26,166 bases of DNA from JAVBQJ01 sp031549115 (GTDB lineage Bacteria; Verrucomicrobiota; Lentisphaeria; Victivallales; Victivallaceae), in the NCBI GenBank assembly GCA_031549115.1, contig JAVBQJ010000081.1, positions 1 through 26,166 of the forward strand, read 5' to 3'. The position numbers and the translations under genes are program-made. Positions 6,874 through 16,300 of this stretch are shown here, piece after piece. Position 1 is the stretch's first letter, and each line of letters starts with the position of its first letter. The notes under the pieces are model-generated. The model was not told where the DNA came from and searched no databases. It saw only the letters and a list, made by a program, of their open reading frames with translations.

Positions 6874-7554
6874 ATGACAAAAACGGCAAAAATATTTACG
6901 CTTATTGAGTTATTGGTAGTGATTGCGATTATTGCTATTTTGGCTTCGATGCTGTTGCCGGCTTTGAGCAAAGCCCGCGCCGCCGCGCAGTCGGCCAAAT
7001 GCATCAGCAACCTGAAACAATGGGGACTGGCTTTTGTGCTATACGCCAATGATAACAATGACCGGATGATGACCACCGTTGTCAGTAATTACACCTTTCC
7101 CACCGGAGAGACTTCGCCGAGCGCGAATTGGTTTTATGCTCTCGAGTGGAATAACTACCTGCCCAAGGCCGTGCGCGCATGTCCGAGCGATCCGAACACC
7201 GCGAAGGTCGCTCCCGATGTGGAGTGGTTTACCAGTTACGGGATCAATTTCATGCTGGCCGAGGCCGGCTATCCTTATTTTTACGGCGGGTTCTCGGTGC
7301 CGTTGACCAAATTGAAGCCGAATGGATTTGTTCTCATCGATGTGGAATATCCCGCGCCCGCCTCCGGCACGTACGGGGCCTCGGAAAGCTGGCGGCACAC
7401 GAACAAAGCCAATGCGGTTTACGGCGACATGCATGTCGCGGTGATGGACGAACCAATTGGGAAAATGTACCGGGACGGCAAACGTCATGTCCTTGATTTC
7501 GGCTCCGGCACGACGCTCTTCTTTGAAGACCTCTGGCCGTTTTCGCCGAATTGA
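6874..7554 (+). CDS. Prepilin-like secreted protein with H-x9-DG-type tail (Lentisphaerota/Planctomycetes family)
   Basis: This 226-residue protein has a type IV prepilin/type II secretion pseudopilin N-terminus: FTLIELLVVIAIIAILASML, followed by an amphipathic helix (LLPALSKARAAAQSAKCIS) and NLKQWGLAFVLYANDN. The usual Gly before the cleavage-site Phe is Ile here. A C-terminal SWRHTNKANAVYGDMHV resembles the H-x9-DG motif of these expanded families (here H-x8-GD). The protein should be exported, processed by a prepilin peptidase and displayed at the cell envelope. The function is unproven; presence in sugar operons suggests glycan capture or a role in enzyme export. The start at 6874 is chosen because AGGAG (6861-6865) is well spaced and puts the signal at the N-terminus; longer frames lack this. 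A close parallel is encoded at 23928-24599. Confidence 0.85.
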   Translation: MTKTAKIFTLIELLVVIAIIAILASMLLPALSKARAAAQSAKCISNLKQWGLAFVLYANDNNDRMMTTVVSNYTFPTGETSPSANWFYALEWNNYLPKAVRACPSDPNTAKVAPDVEWFTSYGINFMLAEAGYPYFYGGFSVPLTKLKPNGFVLIDVEYPAPASGTYGASESWRHTNKANAVYGDMHVAVMDEPIGKMYRDGKRHVLDFGSGTTLFFEDLWPFSPN

Positions 7555-7626
7555 TCGATATTACCTGCATTGTAAGCGCCGGTGCCAATGATTTTGGGTG
7601 ATCCAGATATAGAAAAACAAGTTACT

Positions 7627-10600
7627 ATGAGAATTTTCGCCAGTCTTTTTTCGTTCGCTATCGTCGTTGCCGGAGTGGGGGCGGCGGAAACGCCCCTTTT
7701 GCGCATTCCCAAAACCACTCCTCAAAAAATTGATTTTTTGAGCAAAGCCGATAAATTCGACCCCGCGCAATGGGCGGAAGCCGCCACGGTCAATGATTTC
7801 CGCGGCGCAATGAGCGTCGTGCCGGAGGAGACCACCTTTTATCTGTGGCACGACGGGCAACGACTTCTGGTCGGCGTCAACGCCGTCGAGAGCAACCCGT
7901 CGGAAGCCAAGGCATTCCCGCGGAAGCCGAGCGAGGATCTGGGGCGGGACGAAGCCGTGCAAGTGGTCATCGGCCCTTTGGGAAATATCACCGCCGCGCT
8001 CAATGTCGGCGGGTATGATAACGCTTACAGTGTGCAAAGCCCGGTCAACGATTTTTATGGCTACACCTGCAATAGGGTCGGCGCCATCAGCCGCACGTAT
8101 AACGAAACCCCGATGGCAAGCGCCGGTTTCATTGCCAAAGCAGGCCCCACCTCCCGCGGCTGGTTTGCCGTGCTGGTGATTGATTTTGCCAAAATCGGGG
8201 TGGAGGATCCGGAGAATACGCAGGTGCTTCTGAATCTCTTCCGTCATTATCGCGGCGAAGTGTACGGTTGGCATTTGCCCTCGTACGGCGGTTACTCCTC
8301 GTTGCCGTTCGGCAATGGTATCATGCTCCGGGACGGCGTTGACAAAAATCTGGTCTCCAAAGCGGGCGCGCCGCCGAAATACGAGAAGCCTGCCCCGCAG
8401 CTGGTGGCGCCGGTCAGCGTGATCACGGTCGAATATTACCCTGCGGCCGAAAAGGTTACCGCACAAATCCCCAGGGGGGAAGCGAGCGATGTCGCTTACT
8501 TGCGGTTGGGCGATCAGGTGGTGGAGAAAAATCTTTCGCCGGTGGAAGAAACTTTCCTGGATATTCCCGCCGCCGAATTGCAAACCGGCAAGACGTATAC
8601 CGCTGTCGCCTGGGTGGAGAATGCCAGGAAGGAGAAACAGCTCGACGCGCAAAAAGCGTTTGAAGCCGTCCCGCCGCCCGATTGGGGCAAAACCCCGATA
8701 GCGATGGAATACCTTGAAGACAAAACTCCCCGGCCTTGGACGGCTCCGGTGTGGGAAGACGGCAAAGTTGTTCTGGATCACGCGGAATTTTCCTTTGCGG
8801 ACGCGGTTTTGCCACAGCAAATCACCGTGCTGGGAAATGAATTATTGAGCGCGCCGGTCAGCGTTACCGCCAAGGTCAATGGCAAGGTGCTGCCGGTCAA
8901 TGTTTTGGACGGCGAACGCGCCGGCGGCACCGCCGTGATGCTCGATTCGACCAACACTGCGGGTGTTGAAGTCCGCACCAGAGTGGAGTTTGACGGGTTT
9001 ACCATTGTCCGTTTGCGCCTGAACGGTGTCGACACGCGGGAGCTCGAAGAATTGCAAGTCTCCATCCCGCTCGCTCCGAAAGTGGCGCAATACGTCATCG
9101 TCGACAACAACCAGTTTCTCCACGCCACCGGCGGACACGGCGAAAGCGGCAACTTCACGATTTACAGCAAGCAATTCTGGGTCGGCAACGAGCGGCTCGG
9201 GATGGAATTTTCCTTTGACCGCGATTGTGTGTTCTCACCCTTCGACGGGAAACAATATCAACTCAGCCCCGAAGCGGCCGAGCAAGGCGCGACTTATACG
9301 GTCAATATGGTTACCGCCAAAGGACAGGTCAAGCGGCCGGATCAGATTTTCCAGTTCTTCATTCAACCCACGCCCTCACGGCGCGAAATGCCGCTGCATT
9401 GCGGCGATCAAATCGAAATGTGGCATGAAAACTGGTCCGATTATCAGGCGTATCCGGACATGAGCAAATTGCCGGCAATCACGCACCGCGCGAACTACGC
9501 GCACGGTCTAAATAAACGGCTGTTCATCTACTTCGGTCATGTCATGGCCGAAAACTCCCCCGGCTTCAAAGAATACGGCACCGATCTTATGCGTTACCCG
9601 GACGCGCACAACGGTCAATATTCGCGGATGTACGACCCCGGCAAGGGTGTGCCGTGCCGGGCGGTATGCTTTCGCGACGCCGGAGCGGATCTGTTGATTG
9701 ACCGCATCGATAAAATTGTGACGGCCACCGATATGGACGGCATCTACTTTGACGGTCCCACCGTGCCGTTTCCCTGCGAGACGATCGGCCACGACTGCTC
9801 GGATTCGCGCAATGCGGAGTGGGACGGCAATTACCATCGCGGGCGGATTCTGGGCCAGCGCTCCTTCTTGAAGCGTCTGCGCGGGGTTTTTGAAGCGCAT
9901 GGCAAAGAAACCCCGTTCCTGACGCATACGGGAGGTGCTTTTCACATTTCCAGCATGGGGCTTTGCGACTATTTTTACGATGGCGAACACCTGAACCGCT
10001 ACCGCTACGGTTATTTGCTGGAACCCTGGAGATTTATCATGGGTTACACCGGCAATCCGTTCGGCTGGCGCGGTGCTTTCATTCCGGGAACGCTGGTAAC
10101 TTCCACTTTGACCTTGAAGCAGGCTTTGGCGTGGTCTCTGGTGCATGGCGCCGATACCCCCATCGGGTCGCACCCCTTGCAAACCGCGGTTTTCAGCATT
10201 TTCAAGCGTGACAGTTCGAGCAAGTTTTACGACTATTGGCACGAACAACCTCACATCGTCAACCCCAATAAAGAACTGCTCCTGTCCTATTTTCTCAACG
10301 AAAACGAGGCCATCGTGGTCGCCGGCAACATCACCTATGGCGGCGTACAAAGCGCCACCGTGGATATAAGCGGACTTTTCCCGGGAAAAGAATTGGATGT
10401 TTATCAAATCAACAGTACGGAGCCTTTGCTCTTCGACGACGGCAAGCTGACCATCACGTTGCCGGAAACCGAATACCGCCTTTATCACATCATCCCCGCC
10501 GGCGGCGACCGCAGCGCTTACAATCTGCCTTCGCCGGTGCGCAAGATTGTGGAAAACCCCGCCCCGGCGGCGGACATCGAACGCAAGGCGTTTGTGCCGG

Positions 10601-11148
10601 AAGAATGGCGGATTTCCCATAACGCCGCCACCGCCACCCCGAAAGCGTTGAGTTTCGAGATGCCGATGGTGTTGCAAAGCGTCAAGGGGGACGATGCCGA
10701 AGCGGAAGCGGAGCTGGCACTGGCGTTGCCCGATGAGTTCAAGCTCAAACTCAAATTGGCGCACTTTGATAAAATGCGTTTTCGGGTTGACGATGTGATG
10801 ATCCGGTATGACGAAAATGACGGTTGGGTTTTCGGCTGGCTGATTGAAGGAGTCAGCGAGTTCGACCTCAAAGACTACAGCCAGGTAACCCTGATTCCAC
10901 AGGGGCGCAATTACATTAAGCGCGAACAGGCCGTTGAGGTTGAAGTCATGATGAAAGACGGTCGCCTGACCTTCCTCTATGATGGCTGCCAAATACTGAC
11001 CAATGCTTTGCCCGGTACGGAAACCCGCAACAGCCACACGTTGCGCATATCCGCCTGGGGCGGCGATTGGCTCACATTTGATGTGCTCGAATTGAGCGGC
11101 AAAGTCGATGCCGGAGACATCCCGGTGCGTATTCACCCCATTTATTAA
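7627..11148 (+). CDS. Large secreted multidomain putative glycoside hydrolase (CBM9/DOMON-like N-terminus, GH123/DUF6067-like core)
   Basis: This 1173-residue protein starts with a signal peptide (MRIFASLFSFAIVVAGVGAA, then ETP), which decides the start at 7627; an in-frame GTG at 7582 would bury it. Residues about 30-240 look like a CBM9/DOMON-type beta-sandwich (TFYLWHDGQRLLVGVNAVES, DEAVQVVIG, WFAVLVIDFAKIGV). After linker beta-domains, KQFWVGNERLGMEFSFDRDC (about 515-535) resembles the DUF6067/GH123-type region. A TIM-barrel-like segment follows with EMWHENWSD (about 597), MDGIYFDGPTVPFPC (about 703), FLTHTGGAFH and YFYDGEHLNRY. The last 170 residues resemble a concanavalin-like jelly roll (FRVDDVMIRYDENDGWVFGW). 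It probably binds and cleaves an extracellular polysaccharide; catalytic residues cannot be assigned. It lies 72 bp after the prepilin-like gene and 8 bp before the GH42 gene. Confidence 0.7.
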   Translation: MRIFASLFSFAIVVAGVGAAETPLLRIPKTTPQKIDFLSKADKFDPAQWAEAATVNDFRGAMSVVPEETTFYLWHDGQRLLVGVNAVESNPSEAKAFPRKPSEDLGRDEAVQVVIGPLGNITAALNVGGYDNAYSVQSPVNDFYGYTCNRVGAISRTYNETPMASAGFIAKAGPTSRGWFAVLVIDFAKIGVEDPENTQVLLNLFRHYRGEVYGWHLPSYGGYSSLPFGNGIMLRDGVDKNLVSKAGAPPKYEKPAPQLVAPVSVITVEYYPAAEKVTAQIPRGEASDVAYLRLGDQVVEKNLSPVEETFLDIPAAELQTGKTYTAVAWVENARKEKQLDAQKAFEAVPPPDWGKTPIAMEYLEDKTPRPWTAPVWEDGKVVLDHAEFSFADAVLPQQITVLGNELLSAPVSVTAKVNGKVLPVNVLDGERAGGTAVMLDSTNTAGVEVRTRVEFDGFTIVRLRLNGVDTRELEELQVSIPLAPKVAQYVIVDNNQFLHATGGHGESGNFTIYSKQFWVGNERLGMEFSFDRDCVFSPFDGKQYQLSPEAAEQGATYTVNMVTAKGQVKRPDQIFQFFIQPTPSRREMPLHCGDQIEMWHENWSDYQAYPDMSKLPAITHRANYAHGLNKRLFIYFGHVMAENSPGFKEYGTDLMRYPDAHNGQYSRMYDPGKGVPCRAVCFRDAGADLLIDRIDKIVTATDMDGIYFDGPTVPFPCETIGHDCSDSRNAEWDGNYHRGRILGQRSFLKRLRGVFEAHGKETPFLTHTGGAFHISSMGLCDYFYDGEHLNRYRYGYLLEPWRFIMGYTGNPFGWRGAFIPGTLVTSTLTLKQALAWSLVHGADTPIGSHPLQTAVFSIFKRDSSSKFYDYWHEQPHIVNPNKELLLSYFLNENEAIVVAGNITYGGVQSATVDISGLFPGKELDVYQINSTEPLLFDDGKLTITLPETEYRLYHIIPAGGDRSAYNLPSPVRKIVENPAPAADIERKAFVPEEWRISHNAATATPKALSFEMPMVLQSVKGDDAEAEAELALALPDEFKLKLKLAHFDKMRFRVDDVMIRYDENDGWVFGWLIEGVSEFDLKDYSQVTLIPQGRNYIKREQAVEVEVMMKDGRLTFLYDGCQILTNALPGTETRNSHTLRISAWGGDWLTFDVLELSGKVDAGDIPVRIHPIY

Positions 11149-11156
11149 ATATAGCG

Positions 11157-13316
11157 ATGCAAATGATTCAGAAAAAGCAAGATCCGCCGTTTATTTACGG
11201 CACACAATATTATCGGGCTCCCACGCCGGAACGCGCGTGTTGGGCGGAGGACCTGGCACATATCCGCGCCTTGGGCATGGATGCGGTGAAGTTCTGGGTA
11301 CAATGGCGCTGGAGTGAACGCCGGCGCGGCGAGTATAACTGGGACGACCTGGATGAGTTGATGTCGCTGGCGCAAGCGCAAGGGCTGCATGTCACGCTCA
11401 ATTTTATCACGGAAGTGGCTCCGGCATGGCTCTATCGGGATTATCCCGACGTGCCGATGGTCCGCGCCGACGGCATCCGGTGTGAATCCACCGCGAATAT
11501 CTGCCGTCAGATCGGCGGTTATCCCGGTCCATGCTATCACCATGACGCGGCGCGGCAGGCGAAACGGGAATTTATTACGGCCGCGGTCCGGCACTTTCAA
11601 AATCACCCGGCATTATCCATGTGGGATGTCTGGAATGAACCGGAAGCCAACTTGATGCTGCGTGAGCCGAATCTGGCGACGATGGTTTGCTATTGCCCCG
11701 CATGCGCCCGGAAGTTTCCGGTTTACCTGCAAGAAAAATATACCACGATCGAACACCTGAACCAGGTATGGGGGCGGTGCTACAATGACTGGAGTGAAGT
11801 GGAACTGCCGCGCCAGAGCCAGACGATCACCGACTTCATCGATTGGCGGGAATTCCATTTGCAGAAGCTGGCCATGGAGGCGCAGTGGAAAATCGCTTTG
11901 GTCAAGGAGCTTGATCCGCAACACCTGGTTTATTTGCATGTGGTGCCGGATACCGCCGGAGAATTCAACGCGGTAACCTGTGTCGACGACTTCGCCATGG
12001 CGGCGGGCGGGGATGTTTTCGCCTCCACCATGACGCCGAGCACATTGCATTGCGCACAGGCGGTTTCAGCCGGAGCCGGGCGGGTTTTTTACAACGCCGA
12101 ATGGCATGTCAATTTCGGTTCCAGCAAAATGCCGCAGCGGGTTCTGGATTGTCAGACCTTTTATTATGAATTGCTGCCGCAGTTCGGCTGGGGCGTGAAG
12201 GGCATCCTTTATTGGCAATTTCGCGGCGAAACGTTGGGGACGGAAGCCCCCGCCTGGGGGGTGGTGCGGCCGGACGGGAGCGAACGGGCGGTAACCCGGT
12301 ATGCCGAAGAGTTCGGCAGAAAAATCGCTCCGTACCGCGAATTGCTGCTGCGCGCGCAAAGCGCGCCGCCGCAAATCGGGGTCTGGCGCAGTCCGGCCAA
12401 TGAAATATTCCACTTTTGCAGCGACGGCGCGTTGAAATTGTTTCATGACAATCTGCGCGGTTATACCGACACCTTGTACCGGTTGAATCTGCCGTTTAAA
12501 ATGGTCAACTCCGATTTGTTGGCAAGTGATTCAGGGAGCATCAAGCTGCTGATTCTCCCGGGTGCCTATTTGCTGACGGAGCAAGATGCGGCGCTCCTGG
12601 CGCGTTTTGTCGAAAACGGCGGCGTGGTTTTCGCCGATGGCCATTTGGGCGCATTCAACTACACTTCGGGGCGACACAGCGAACGGACGCCGGGATTGGG
12701 ATTGGGCGAATTATGGCAACTGGAAGAAACGGAGATTTATTCCACCTGGCATTGGCGTGACGCCGTCAAATCCGCCGGGCGGTTGGAGGTGGGCGGCGAC
12801 TCCGGCGCGGCGGCGAAATTGGCCGGCGTTGAAGGCGGAGAGTTTGCTCCGCTCACTGCCCTCGACGGCACGAATGGACTGGGGGCGCAACGCATCGCCG
12901 ATGTCGACGGCGCCAATCTCACGACACTGGTCCGGGCGGGCGACTGCCGCACCGTGGTGTATAAAGCGTTGCATACGGGCGCGCTCTTCTACGCCGGAAC
13001 GCAATTGGGCCGTGGCGCATTGATCGACGACGCGTTGTTGCGCTCACTTCTGTCGCAGGCAGCTTCAACCGCGGGGGTGCAGCAGGGATTGCAGGCGCGT
13101 GCGGTCCATGCGGATGTCCTCTATGACGGCGAAGAGGCGGCGATCCTGATCCTGAACAATTCCGGAGAGGGGAGCGAGAGCGTGACATTGCCGCTTGACG
13201 GCCGCTGGCGGGAATTGCTGACCGGCGACAAGCAGGAGCTCAAAGACAAGGAGTTGGTTTTGCCGGCGAAGAGTGCGCAGCTGTGGATAAAAAATTTTGA
13301 CGGGGGACGGCAATGA
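11157..13316 (+). CDS. Glycoside hydrolase family 42 beta-galactosidase
   Basis: This 719-residue protein has no obvious signal peptide, so it is probably cytoplasmic and acts on imported oligosaccharides. GH42 features: an early FIYGTQYYRAPTPERACWAE and LGMDAVKFWVQWRWSER, the acid/base motif WDVWNEPE with Glu161, and VFYNAEWH with Glu315 in the expected nucleophile position. A cysteine group (CYCPACARKF near 178-187, plus Cys residues near 100-125) resembles the zinc cluster of GH42 enzymes. A beta-galactosidase trimerisation-like Rossmann domain follows (LLILPGAYLLTEQDAALLAR, FVENGGVVFADG), then a C-terminal beta domain. It should remove terminal beta-galactose; related sugars (arabinopyranose, fucose) are possible. 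The stop overlaps the GH38 start by 4 bp (ATGA), indicating coupled translation. Confidence 0.9.
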   Translation: MQMIQKKQDPPFIYGTQYYRAPTPERACWAEDLAHIRALGMDAVKFWVQWRWSERRRGEYNWDDLDELMSLAQAQGLHVTLNFITEVAPAWLYRDYPDVPMVRADGIRCESTANICRQIGGYPGPCYHHDAARQAKREFITAAVRHFQNHPALSMWDVWNEPEANLMLREPNLATMVCYCPACARKFPVYLQEKYTTIEHLNQVWGRCYNDWSEVELPRQSQTITDFIDWREFHLQKLAMEAQWKIALVKELDPQHLVYLHVVPDTAGEFNAVTCVDDFAMAAGGDVFASTMTPSTLHCAQAVSAGAGRVFYNAEWHVNFGSSKMPQRVLDCQTFYYELLPQFGWGVKGILYWQFRGETLGTEAPAWGVVRPDGSERAVTRYAEEFGRKIAPYRELLLRAQSAPPQIGVWRSPANEIFHFCSDGALKLFHDNLRGYTDTLYRLNLPFKMVNSDLLASDSGSIKLLILPGAYLLTEQDAALLARFVENGGVVFADGHLGAFNYTSGRHSERTPGLGLGELWQLEETEIYSTWHWRDAVKSAGRLEVGGDSGAAAKLAGVEGGEFAPLTALDGTNGLGAQRIADVDGANLTTLVRAGDCRTVVYKALHTGALFYAGTQLGRGALIDDALLRSLLSQAASTAGVQQGLQARAVHADVLYDGEEAAILILNNSGEGSESVTLPLDGRWRELLTGDKQELKDKELVLPAKSAQLWIKNFDGGRQ

Positions 13317-16300
13317 AATTTTACTATTTTAACTCGACGCATTGGGACCGGGAATGGTACCAGAGTTTTCAGGAGTTTCGCAAATATCTTTGTGACACCA
13401 CCGGGGAGATTCTCCGGCTTTTGCGGGAAGACAAGATGGAGAAGTTCATCTTTGACGGGCAGAGCATTGTGCTCAAGGACATCTGTGAACTTTACCCCTC
13501 GCGGCGCCCGGCAATCGAAGAAATGGTGCGCTCGGGACGCTTGATCGCCGGTCCCTGGTATGTGATGCCGGATGAATTTCTGGTTTCGCCCGAGGCGCTG
13601 ATCCGCAATTTATTGGCGGGACGGGCCACCGTGCGGGAATTTGGCGGCGAACCCTGGCCGATAGGGTATGTTTGTGATATTTTCGGTCATATTGCCCAAT
13701 TGCCGCAGATTTTTGCGGGCTTTGCGCTGGAGGGCGTTGTCGCGTGGCGCGGTTTTCCGCCGGACAGCGGAGTGAAAGTGGTCTGGCAGGGCAGTGACGG
13801 TACCGCATTGCCGGTCCTGCGGCTTTGGCCCCGCAACGGCTACGGTAATTTTACCCTCAAAGTTCGCGGCTGGTGGGATATTCCGTTGGACAAGGAGGAG
13901 TTCATCCGCCGTTTTCAGACGTGGGTCGAGGAGACAAAGATTCACTTCGGCGAAACATTTGTCCTTTCCGATACCGTCGACCATTGCCAGGCTCACGCGC
14001 AGACGAAAGAAATGTTGAACTGGATCCAAGAATTATACCCCGATGCCGAGGTGATTCATTCGGATTACCGCGATTTCTTTGCCGGTGAATTTACCGCCGA
14101 AGCGGAAGCTGTGCGCGTCGAAGGCGAACAGATTGCCCCTGCCGACACCAAGAATAACGGGGGCTGGCAGATCGGTGCGACGTTAAGTTCGCGCTATGAC
14201 GTCAAGCTTGCCAATGACCGCGCGCAAAGTATGCTCGAGCTCCTGGTGGAGCCGCAGTTGGCGGTGCGGGCGGCGGCGGCGGAGCTGCCCTCGACGGAAG
14301 CGCTGGATTATCTGTGGAAGCATCTTTTGCAAAATCAAGCCCATGACTCGATTTGCGGCTGCTCCATCGACTCGGTTCACCGCGCCGTTTTGTGCCGCCT
14401 GGACGAGGTGATGGCGTTGGGACGTTGTATGAACGAAGAATTCATGCTGCTGGACAAAGAACGGCTTACCGGGGTGGGCATTCATCATACGATGCGACGC
14501 TTCGAGGGGGACGAGGCGCCGGTCTGGGCGAATGAAGCCGCCGCCGACGGCGCGTACACCCTGCGGATTTACAATCCGCTGCCTTTCCGGGTTGCTGCCG
14601 TGCGCGAATTGGAGCTGGCATTTCCCGCGGCGGGAAAGTATCCGGAGGTACAAGCCGAACCGTTTGGTTATGAAGAGCTCAACGGTTTCAAAATTTACGA
14701 TTCCCAGGGCGAAGTACCTTATTCCATCAAAAAAATCACCCGCAACCAGACGCGTTTGTATCATCGCTGCGATGTGCGGAGTTATCATCTCTATCAGGTG
14801 GTTTTGCCGCTGGAGCTTGCGGCGGCAAGTTGGGAGACGTTACGGATCGAGCCTTGCCGGGAGGTGGTGCGTTACTGGGATTCACTGCTTTGCGGCCACC
14901 AGAGCGCCGATAACGGCATTTTGCATTTGCAAATCCACAACGACGGGACTTTCACCGTTACCGATAAGCGCAGCGGCCGTACGTATCCGGGACAGAATTC
15001 CTACTGGCTGGACCGGGAAATCGGCGACGGCTGGAATCATGTGTCGCCGGTAGGCGCACCGGCGTTGAGCGGGGGAGGAAGTGCCTTGGTCCAGGTGGCG
15101 CACAATGGCTGCGGGCGCGTGGAGTTCGCCGTTACGCGCACCTTTGAATTGCCGCGGGAGTTGTGTTTCGAGGGCGGCCTGACGGAAAAATACACCGGAA
15201 TCACCGAAAGCGAAACGAAAGCCAAATTGCACATCCGCACCAACATTGCGTTGGAGCGCGGCTCCGATATGGTCAGGATTACCACGGTCATCGACAATCC
15301 GTTAAAAGATTTTCGTCTGCGCGTCGCCGTCCCCACTGGAATCGAGGGGAAATATTTCGTCAGCCAGAGCGGCACGTTCCTGGAACGGACGCCGGGACGG
15401 GAGCATGGGGAGTGGAGCCGCAATTTTGTCGAGCCGGAGCGTATCGGCAAAAACTTCGACGGCATTATCGGGAGAGGGAATGCCGCGGGAGGCGTGGCGT
15501 TGCTTTCCTGCGGCGGCCTGCATGAAGGTGGTGCGCTTGTGTCGTGTCAACGCAAAATTTGCAGCAAGACAGCTTTATTTTGCGCAGAGCCGCCGTGCGC
15601 CGATGGCGCAGAGCGATGTGACCATCGCGCCAGCCATCAACCCGCGGCGGAATGCGCAAATGAGCTGCCGCGAAGCGGTTGCGTTCAGCCGGTCCCGGAT
15701 TTGCGTTGCTCCGGCGCGGCCGTTACGTCAGTAGCGGCCGACCGGATCAGCGCAAACCGGCCTCCGGCTGAATCGCAATCTTGCTCCAAATTTGGCGTTG
15801 ACACGACACTTGCCGGTGGGGAAGAGGAGATTTTCGTCACACTGATGCGGGCATTCCGGCGTACCGTGATGACGAACGGCGAAAACGATGGACAGTTGAA
15901 CAAGGAGTTGCGCTGGGAATACGGGTTGAAATTCTTTGCCGGCCAGGCCGATTATGCCGGGTTGTACCGGCAAATGCAACTGTTGCGGGTGGATTTGCCG
16001 CACTATTGGCTGCCCGCCTCGCAGGTGAAGCGGCTTCCGGAAGATGCAAGCTTTTATCGAATCAGCGATAATTTGACCTTCTCGGCGTTGAAACCTGCCG
16101 CCGACGGCGAAAAAGGGGTGGTCATTCTGCGGGTGGTGAATTTGAGCGCGCAACATGTAACCGGCTGGGTCGAGTTCGGCAGCGCGTTGATGCGGGCATC
16201 CTGGTGCCGCCTGGATGAAACCGTAGTCGCGGAGGCGGTTTGTTCGGAGCGCAAGATCGCCATTGCGGCGGCTCCGTGGCAAATGATAACCTTGAAGATT

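Larger units (their letters stand above)
15540..15808. mobile_element. 269-bp MITE-like non-autonomous element inserted in frame in the GH38 gene
   Basis: The element starts TGTCGTGTCAACGC and ends GCGTTGACACGACA. The terminal inverted repeats are 29 bp (15540-15568 and 15780-15808) with 27 of 29 bases matching, and CTTG flanks both sides. No transposase-like reading frame is visible inside on either strand, so it must be moved in trans by an IS with the same ends. The TGT...ACA termini and 4-bp duplication would suit IS481-like or similar DDE elements, but I cannot assign a family. Length plus duplication is 273 bp, a multiple of three, and the host frame crosses it without a stop, so it behaves as a protein-coding insertion. 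Confidence 0.88.

Noticed and set aside
7582..7626. GTG start upstream of the large secreted enzyme
   Set aside because: It would place 15 polar residues before a clear signal peptide that begins at the ATG 7627.
7561..8820. 419-residue open frame on the - strand
   Set aside because: Shadow of the CBM9-like part of the secreted enzyme, with atypical His/Arg/Phe-rich composition and no motif.
9508..11136. 542-residue open frame antisense to the large secreted enzyme
   Set aside because: Arg/His/Gln-rich shadow frame of a GC-rich gene. The + strand protein has a signal peptide and recognisable domains; the antisense has none.
15536..15812. Treating the GH38 gene as a broken pseudogene because of the insertion
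   Set aside because: The insert adds exactly 91 codons with no stop and the frame continues to the normal C-terminus, so expression of a full protein is possible; activity is unknown.
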